Shown: positions 8,836 to 14,754 of the stretch, piece by piece
How positions within the stretch are numbered: position 1 is the first letter of the stretch
How the letters are laid out: each line of letters begins with the position of its first letter
From: an uncultured Methylococcaceae bacterium
GTDB taxonomy: Bacteria; Pseudomonadota; Gammaproteobacteria; Methylococcales; Methylomonadaceae
DNA length: 14,754 bases
Reading direction: 5' to 3'
Assembly: GCA_903939355.1 (NCBI GenBank)
Contig: CAJAHC010000198.1
Coordinates: 1-14,754, forward strand
Translations under genes and position numbers: made by a program
The notes under the pieces: model-generated
Told to the model about the DNA's origin: nothing
Databases searched by the model: none
What the model saw: the letters and a program-made list of their open reading frames with translations, nothing else

Positions 8836-10263
8836 TCAATCAAGGCTCTCTACTAATTTTTTTAAAAACCGACTGATAACATGGGCTATACCTTTTGGAT
8901 TTGGCCTTCTGTTAAAAAAAGTACTTTTAAATGCAGGGTGACCAATCTCACTAATCACTGGCTTAATCTCAGTGATCTCATCAATCAATGCCGGCAATTG
9001 CTCTTCAAGAGCGTGGAATTGTTCCTCAAGACTATGAGTTTTTGTTAAACTTTTTGGCACCGGCTTGGTTTTCTCCCAACGAGTATATATTGGCATTAAC
9101 AGGAAAAAACCAAAATATATAGTCGTAAACAGCCTCGCCATAGTTGTTGCCAAAGGCGTTACCGGTTGAGTACCTAAATAACCCAATGCAAAAAAACTAA
9201 TCACAAACAAAAACAACGCTTTTTTGAAAATGCCCCCACGATATCTAATTGACTTCACCTTGCAGCGATCCAACCAAGGCATCAAGAATAGTACGACAAT
9301 AGATCCACCCATACCAATAACACCGGCAAATTTATCAGGTATGGCTCTTAAAATTGAATAGAATGGAGTGAAATACCAAACAGGCGCAATATGCTCAGGC
9401 GTTTTCATTGGATCTGCCGGAATAAAATTGGCATGCTCAAGAAAATAACCTCCTACTTCAGGCATATAAAAAATGACTGTCGCAAAAAACAATAAAAACA
9501 CACCCACGCCAACAAAATCTTTGACAGTATAATATGGATGAAAAGGAATACCATCCACTGGGTGTCCCCATGGATCTTTTGAGTCCTTTATTTCAATACC
9601 ATCAGGATTATTGGAACCAACTTCATGAAGAGCCACTAAATGCATAAAAACTAGCATTACCAAAACTAAAGGAACAGCAATAACATGAAAAGCAAAAAAT
9701 CGATTTAGCGTTGCATCAGCAATAACATAGTCACCTCTAATCCAGAGGGATAAATCATCACCAATTACTGGGATTGCGCTAAAAAGAGAAATAATTACCT
9801 GCGCTCCCCAGAATGACATTTGTCCCCAAGGCAACAAATAACCCATAAAGGCTTCTGCCATTAAAGCAACGAATAACAACATTCCAAATATCCAGATCAA
9901 TTCCCGAGGATGCTTAAATGATCCGTAAAGTAACGCCCTGAACATATGCAGGTAAATTACGATAAAAAATGCAGAAGCACCCGTTGAATGCATATAGCGC
10001 ACTAACCAACCCCAGGGCACATCACGCATAATGTACTCTACAGAATCAAACGCCAGCTTTGCATCCGGCTTGTAATTCATCGTCAATAAAATACCGGTAA
10101 GAATCTGATTAACCAAAACCAATAATGCTAAAGATCCAAAGAAGTACCAAAAATTGAAGTTTTTTGGCGCGTAATACTGCGCCATGTGGTCATTCCAAAA
10201 TTTAGATGCGGGAAAACGATCAAGAACCCAGTTACCACAATCGGTTAAACGGTTTGGTTTCAT
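8836..10263 (-). CDS. petB: Cytochrome b of the cytochrome bc1 complex, with C-terminal extension
   Basis: The membrane core of ubiquinol:cytochrome c oxidoreductase, carrying haems bL and bH and the two quinone sites. Haem ligands are His92/His106 (13 residues between) and His193/His208 (14 between). The Qo motif at 294-297 is PVWY rather than PEWY, a variant known in beta- and gammaproteobacteria. The eight-helix protein normally ends just after the KTKPVP segment (about 398-403), but here about 70 further residues follow. They contain heptad-like repeats (HSLEEQF, HALEEQL) and a basic C-terminal helix, predicted cytoplasmic if topology is standard. The full length is 475 residues, against roughly 400-430 commonly. 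ATG at 10263 overlaps the petA stop by ATGA, implying translational coupling. Confidence 0.96.
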   Translation of the reverse strand: MKPNRLTDCGNWVLDRFPASKFWNDHMAQYYAPKNFNFWYFFGSLALLVLVNQILTGILLTMNYKPDAKLAFDSVEYIMRDVPWGWLVRYMHSTGASAFFIVIYLHMFRALLYGSFKHPRELIWIFGMLLFVALMAEAFMGYLLPWGQMSFWGAQVIISLFSAIPVIGDDLSLWIRGDYVIADATLNRFFAFHVIAVPLVLVMLVFMHLVALHEVGSNNPDGIEIKDSKDPWGHPVDGIPFHPYYTVKDFVGVGVFLLFFATVIFYMPEVGGYFLEHANFIPADPMKTPEHIAPVWYFTPFYSILRAIPDKFAGVIGMGGSIVVLFLMPWLDRCKVKSIRYRGGIFKKALFLFVISFFALGYLGTQPVTPLATTMARLFTTIYFGFFLLMPIYTRWEKTKPVPKSLTKTHSLEEQFHALEEQLPALIDEITEIKPVISEIGHPAFKSTFFNRRPNPKGIAHVISRFLKKLVESLD

Positions 10264-10859
10264 GCAGTTTTCTCCTCAGAAGATTCGCCAATCTTTATCC
10301 GTGTATCAGTTATATATCGATAAGGTGGAATCTCCAAATTAGTAGGAGCAGGTACGCCACGATAAACTCTACCAGCCAAATCAAACCATGAGCCATGACA
10401 CGGACAGAAAAAACCACCCTTCCACTTATCACCTAAATCCACAGGAGCTACTTCTGGACGAAATGTAGGTGAGCAACCTAAATGAGTACATAAGCCCACC
10501 GCAACAAAAATCTCAGGCTTAAGAGATCTAGCTGGATTTTTACTTGAAGCTGGTTGATCTGATTCATTTGAGAGCGGATCCCTGAGCTCACTATCCAATG
10601 TTTTTAATGTCTCAAGAACTTCTGGCGGCCTATTAAGTACCCATACTGGTTTACCTCGCCACGCAACTCTAATCAATTGCCCTGTTTCGATTTTACTGAT
10701 ATCAACTTCAACAGGTGCTCCAGCAGCCATGGCTTTAACACTAGGCTGCATTTGAGCTAAAAAAGGAACTGCTAAATACCCTGAACCAACAGCACCAACA
10801 ACAGTCAAAGCCGAGGTTAAAAACTGGCGTTTAGTCTTATCGACGCCTTTATTATTCAT
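10260..10859 (-). CDS. petA: Ubiquinol-cytochrome c reductase Rieske iron-sulfur subunit
   Basis: Carries the 2Fe-2S cluster that takes the first electron from ubiquinol at the Qo site. The two cluster-binding boxes are CTHLGC at 124-129 and CPCHGSWFD at 152-160, with His126 and His155 as cluster ligands. The N terminus has a single membrane anchor (about 13-37) preceded by TKRQFLT, a twin-arginine-like signal with Lys-Arg in place of Arg-Arg. The AAGAPVEVDISK hinge follows at about 45-56. Its 199 residues are normal for proteobacteria. ATG at 10859 has AGGAGA eight bases upstream. First gene of petABC; the preceding gap of 280 bases must hold its promoter. Confidence 0.97.
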   Translation of the reverse strand: MNNKGVDKTKRQFLTSALTVVGAVGSGYLAVPFLAQMQPSVKAMAAGAPVEVDISKIETGQLIRVAWRGKPVWVLNRPPEVLETLKTLDSELRDPLSNESDQPASSKNPARSLKPEIFVAVGLCTHLGCSPTFRPEVAPVDLGDKWKGGFFCPCHGSWFDLAGRVYRGVPAPTNLEIPPYRYITDTRIKIGESSEEKTA

Positions 10860-11139
10860 TATGAGAATCTCCTGATTTTTCGATGGCTTTAGAGCTTATT
10901 TTTATTATGGGTCAATATACCATTAGAAGCATGTGTATTTGAAGTGCTTATACTGAATTACACGAGATAATACCTAGTATTTAAATTGAATGCTCTTGAT
11001 TTCTAATCCTTTGGACTATCAACAATTACACAACCAATTATTAACTCTTAACTAAATTGCACCGTAACCTCGTCTTTATTGGGTTTTTCTTAAATCTTTT
11101 ATTTAATATCCATCAACAATTTTTTGCTAAGTTATCGCC
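10860..11139. other. Intergenic interval between hisC and petA
   Basis: This stretch should hold the petABC promoter on the minus strand. TATATT preceded by TTCAAA at 18 bases (around 10913-10942) is a weak candidate, and TTGACC nearby has no matching -10. A small stem, CTAAG/CTTAG, lies just after the hisC stop but is followed by an A-run on the minus strand, so it is not an intrinsic terminator. No gene or RNA is recognisable. Confidence 0.35.
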
Positions 11140-12231
11140 TTAGAATTCTTGAAGACTTTTTCTTAAAGCCACAAGAAAAGCAATATTTTCTTCCGGTGTG
11201 CCTATAGTAACTCGTAAGCAATCACTTAATAGTCCACCATGATTGCTTAGATTCTTAATTAAAATCCCCTGCTGCCTGATTGATAAGAAAATTTCAGTAG
11301 CTCTATTTTTAGGCGTTCTAAAAAGAATAAAATTAGCTGCGCTTGGATACGCAATAATGCCGGCTAATTCATTAAGCTTTTTAAAAAGAATCGACCTTTC
11401 TTCACAAATAACTTCAGTTTGCTTATCAAAAAGAAATTTATTCGACAGTGCAAAATCCGCACTACTCTGGGTAAGCGTATTAATATTATAAGGTAGACGA
11501 ACTTTATTAAGTTGCTCAATGAGCATAGGATGCCCGATGATATAACCCAAACGTAACCCTGCTAATCCTAACTTGGAGACAGTTCGCATAACCAAAAGAT
11601 TATCATACTGACCCAACTTGTTTATAAAACTAGTATGCGCAAAAGGGGCATATGCTTCATCGACTACCACCAAGCCTTTAGCTATTTTTATAATCTCTAA
11701 AACAGCTGATTCGCTAAATAAATTTCCAGTTGGATTATTAGGATAGGCCAAGAAAATAACTGCCGGCTGATACCTCTCTATAGCTACCCGCATCGCTGGA
11801 ATGTCTAAATCAAAATTATCAGCGCACAAAGGAATGCCCAGATAATTCAATCCCAAACAATCACTCAACTGTCTATACATGACAAAGCCAGGATCAGGAG
11901 CCAATACACTAGCCGTTTGAGGTAACGCCATCAGCAGTAATTGAATAATTTCATCTGACCCATTACCTAATAACACTTCAAACTGCTCAGGCAGTTGATT
12001 CAATTGCTTGATAGTAGCAATCAGGTGGCTCGCCTGAGGATCTGGATAACGATTTAAATGGCAGTTTTTTAATACCTCCAGCCAATCTTTTTTAATATCA
12101 TCCGGCCAGCCATAGGGATTCTCCATAGCATCCAACTTAATTAAGCCTTTTGCATCGGCTATTTTATAAGCCTCCATTACCAATATTTCTTTGCGAAAAA
12201 TGGTAGAAATCAGATTATTAATTTTAGTCAC
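11140..12231 (-). CDS. hisC: Histidinol-phosphate aminotransferase
   Basis: A PLP enzyme that converts imidazole-acetol phosphate and glutamate to histidinol phosphate. It is a fold type I aminotransferase with KLDAMENPYGWP near the N terminus, LLGNGSDEIIQLLL for cofactor phosphate contacts, and YPNNPTGN. VVVDEAYAPF carries the Asp that pairs with the PLP ring nitrogen, and VSKLGLAGLRLGY carries the Schiff-base Lys. It has 363 residues, normal for HisC. GTG at 12231 is the first possible start after an in-frame TGA and gives an N terminus matching family members. No clear ribosome-binding site is seen, and ATG at 12177 (Met19) is the alternative. It follows hisD by 57 bases in the murA-hisGDC run. 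Confidence 0.94.
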   Translation of the reverse strand: MTKINNLISTIFRKEILVMEAYKIADAKGLIKLDAMENPYGWPDDIKKDWLEVLKNCHLNRYPDPQASHLIATIKQLNQLPEQFEVLLGNGSDEIIQLLLMALPQTASVLAPDPGFVMYRQLSDCLGLNYLGIPLCADNFDLDIPAMRVAIERYQPAVIFLAYPNNPTGNLFSESAVLEIIKIAKGLVVVDEAYAPFAHTSFINKLGQYDNLLVMRTVSKLGLAGLRLGYIIGHPMLIEQLNKVRLPYNINTLTQSSADFALSNKFLFDKQTEVICEERSILFKKLNELAGIIAYPSAANFILFRTPKNRATEIFLSIRQQGILIKNLSNHGGLLSDCLRVTIGTPEENIAFLVALRKSLQEF

Positions 12232-12288
12232 AATTACGGCGAAAGATAAGGTGGAATGTCAATGCCTAGTTCTTGGAAGGCTATCTCT

Positions 12289-13599
12289 TTAAAGAGACTT
12301 AATTCTATATTCTGCAGATCTCGCATGAGCAGTCAGACCTTCACCGCGTGCTAATACTGATGCTGTCTTAGCCAATTTATCGGCGCCAACTTGAGAACAA
12401 TTAATTAAACTAGATCGTTTTTGGAAGTCATAAACACCCAAAGGGGATGAAAATCTAGCTGTGCCAGAAGTGGGTAAAACATGATTGGGGCCTGCGCAAT
12501 AATCCCCCAATGCTTCAGCTGTATATCGTCCCATAAATATGGCGCCAGCATGGTGAATACTGTCACTTAATAATTCAGGGTTTTCAACTGACAACTCCAA
12601 ATGCTCTGGTGCAATAATATTAGCAATATCCGCAGCCTGTTTTAAACTTTCAACTTTAATAAAAGCGCCTCGCGCTAAAAGAGAAGCTTTAATAATATCC
12701 TCGCGCTCCATTGCAGACAATAAAGTGTTAATGCTTTGTTCAACTGCATTCAAAAATTCACTGTCATTACTTATTAAAATGGCTTGTGCATTTTCATCAT
12801 GTTCTGCTTGCGAGAACAAATCCATTGCTATCCAATCTGGATTAGTTTTGCCATCACAAATAATTAGAATTTCTGAAGGGCCAGCAATCATATCTATTCC
12901 AACTTGCCCAAATACCAATTTCTTGGCGGTAGCAACATAAATATTTCCTGGCCCGACAATTTTCGCAACCGCAGGAATCATTTCAGTACCATAAGCAAGG
13001 CCAGCAATTGCTTGTGCTCCACCAATCGTAAACACACGATCGACTCCGGCCAGAAAAGCCGCCGCTAGAACCAATTCATTAGTTTCGCCGTAGGGTGTTG
13101 GCACAACCATAATCAATTCACCAACACCAGCCACTTTCGCCGGAATAGCATTCATTAAAACGGATGAAGGGTAAGACGCTTTGCCACCTGGCACATAGAG
13201 ACCAACACGATCCAGTGGAGTGACTTTTTGTCCCAACACAGTTCCATCTACCTCAGTGTATTGCCATGAGTGTATTTTTTGGTGTTCCGCATAGCTACGA
13301 ATACGATCTGCAGCGACTTTTAACGCTTTTGATTGATCTACCGGCAACTGCTCCCAAGCCGTTTTAAGAACTTGCTGAGGTAATTCAAGCTCGTTCGCCT
13401 GACTAATATTGCGATGATCAAAACGATTGGTATAGTCAATAATGGCTTTATCACCATTTTTGCGGACATCAGCGATAATATCCACTACCCGATTATGAAT
13501 ATCTCTATCGTCAGATTCATTAAGAGATAATAATTGTTGTAACTGTTGCTTAAAGTTGGCTAATGATGCATCAAGTTTAGTGATATTTAAAAAAGACAT
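12289..13599 (-). CDS. hisD: Histidinol dehydrogenase
   Basis: Zinc- and NAD-dependent enzyme for the last two oxidations of histidine synthesis. The segments [46 protein letters not shown] and [11 protein letters not shown] form the NAD-binding core. [11 protein letters not shown] supplies zinc-ligand Gln and His, and [18 protein letters not shown] is the C-terminal signature. I chose ATG at 13599 (436 residues), four bases after the hisG stop, because AGGTAA overlapping that stop is a good ribosome-binding site. The ATG ten codons earlier lies inside hisG. The stop codon lies within the palindrome TCTCTTTAAAGAGA at 12284-12297. Confidence 0.96.
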   Translation of the reverse strand: MSFLNITKLDASLANFKQQLQQLLSLNESDDRDIHNRVVDIIADVRKNGDKAIIDYTNRFDHRNISQANELELPQQVLKTAWEQLPVDQSKALKVAADRIRSYAEHQKIHSWQYTEVDGTVLGQKVTPLDRVGLYVPGGKASYPSSVLMNAIPAKVAGVGELIMVVPTPYGETNELVLAAAFLAGVDRVFTIGGAQAIAGLAYGTEMIPAVAKIVGPGNIYVATAKKLVFGQVGIDMIAGPSEILIICDGKTNPDWIAMDLFSQAEHDENAQAILISNDSEFLNAVEQSINTLLSAMEREDIIKASLLARGAFIKVESLKQAADIANIIAPEHLELSVENPELLSDSIHHAGAIFMGRYTAEALGDYCAGPNHVLPTSGTARFSSPLGVYDFQKRSSLINCSQVGADKLAKTASVLARGEGLTAHARSAEYRIKSL

Positions 13600-13603
13600 A
13601 AAC

Positions 13604-14230
13604 TTACCTATTTGCCAGAGTTTTCTCAAATTGTGTCAATAATGTCGAAATTGCTTCATGCTTCATTTTCATGGCCGCCTTATTAACCACTAATCTGGAG
13701 CTTATGTTCATAATAAGTTCACGTGGCTCCAGATCATTAGCTTTTAAAGTATTCCCCGTATCAACTAAATCAACTATACAATCAGCTAGACCCACTAACG
13801 GAGCGAGCTCCATGGAGCCATATAATTTAATGATTTCAGCTTGGATACCTTTGCTAGCAAAATAACTCTGGGCTATTTTAACGTATTTGGTGGCCACCCG
13901 AATACGACCTTTTAACTCCGGCGCATCCTTATGAGCGGCCGTCATTAATCTGCAACAAGCAATGTTCAAATCCAAAGGCTCATAAAGGCTTTCAGCACCA
14001 TGTTCAAGCAAAACGTCTTTTCCAGCTATTCCTAAATCTGCAGCGCCATATTCCACAAAAGTGGGCACGTCAGTTGCTCGGATAATCACCAACTGCACAT
14101 CTTCTCGCGTTGTAGCAAGTATTAATTTTCGGCAGGTTTTAGGATCATCAACAGGAACAATTCCCGCTTCGGCCAACAATGGCAGGGCATCTTCATAAAT
14201 TCTGCCTTTAGATACGGCAATAGTCAGCAC
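13604..14230 (-). CDS. hisG: ATP phosphoribosyltransferase, short form
   Basis: Catalyses the first, feedback-controlled step of histidine synthesis, joining ATP and PRPP. The 208-residue length marks the short form, which lacks the C-terminal histidine-sensing domain and works only with the HisZ regulatory subunit. Visible motifs are [38 protein letters not shown] (split as the family signature around 52-73) and [15 protein letters not shown] for PRPP binding. GTG at 14230 is preceded by AAGG eight bases upstream, overlapping the murA stop five bases away, which indicates translational coupling. No hisZ is in this window. Confidence 0.96.
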   Translation of the reverse strand: MLTIAVSKGRIYEDALPLLAEAGIVPVDDPKTCRKLILATTREDVQLVIIRATDVPTFVEYGAADLGIAGKDVLLEHGAESLYEPLDLNIACCRLMTAAHKDAPELKGRIRVATKYVKIAQSYFASKGIQAEIIKLYGSMELAPLVGLADCIVDLVDTGNTLKANDLEPRELIMNISSRLVVNKAAMKMKHEAISTLLTQFEKTLANR

Positions 14231-14235
14231 TTTAG

Positions 14236-14754
<519 letters not shown>

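Noticed and set aside
8516..8941. 141-codon plus-strand open frame
   Set aside because: It lies antisense to petC and the end of petB, which have unmistakable family motifs; it has no recognisable domain.
11118..11145. Stem CTAAG/CTTAG after hisC as an intrinsic terminator
   Set aside because: Only five base pairs, and it is followed by A residues on the transcribed-sense strand; on the plus strand no gene ends there.
12284..12297. Perfect 14-bp palindrome TCTCTTTAAAGAGA at the hisD stop as a terminator
   Set aside because: There is no loop and no T-run after it on the minus strand, and hisC follows in the same operon.

Overview
The window reads as a stretch of a proteobacterial chromosome, most likely gammaproteobacterial, with an AT-rich base composition. 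The basis is gene order and protein character: a murA-hisG-hisD-hisC run, a petABC (cytochrome bc1) operon, sspA-sspB with an SspA closely resembling the enterobacterial type, a short-form HisG, and guaB/guaA. No order or genus can be fixed from this. Nearly every gene is on the minus strand, so the operons read from the right edge towards the left.

Right part (about 11140-14754): the C-terminal part of murA, then hisG, hisD and hisC. murA, hisG and hisD are packed within a few bases of each other, with ribosome-binding sites overlapping the preceding stop codons. This run joins peptidoglycan precursor synthesis to histidine synthesis, an arrangement known from many gamma- and betaproteobacteria. 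After a 280-base gap come petA, petB and petC (8115-10859), encoding the Rieske protein, cytochrome b and cytochrome c1. petA/petB overlap by ATGA, and petB/petC are separated by one base. The cytochrome b carries about 70 extra residues at its C terminus. sspA and sspB follow (6970-7989), with a probable promoter of their own.

Middle (5694-6855): a 625-base AT-rich interval and the only convincing plus-strand gene, a stand-alone cyclic-nucleotide-binding-domain protein. A WaaE/KdtX-like family 2 glycosyltransferase reads the other way from the same interval (4872-5693).

Left part (1-4697): guaB, then a class I SAM-dependent methyltransferase with an N-terminal Cys4 zinc-ribbon-like motif, then guaA. 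This is a guaBA purine locus split by an unrelated-looking gene. Only 160 bases beyond the guaA stop codon, the first 102 codons of a tyrosine recombinase run off the left edge. Between them lie two perfect 13-bp direct repeats and a third degenerate copy. The 3' end of guaA is an established integration site, so the left edge is very probably the beginning of a genomic island whose cargo lies outside this window.

No complete novel system is visible here. The best leads are the island junction at guaA, the methyltransferase lodged inside guaBA, and the extended cytochrome b. There is no rRNA, tRNA, CRISPR array or insertion sequence that I can support.
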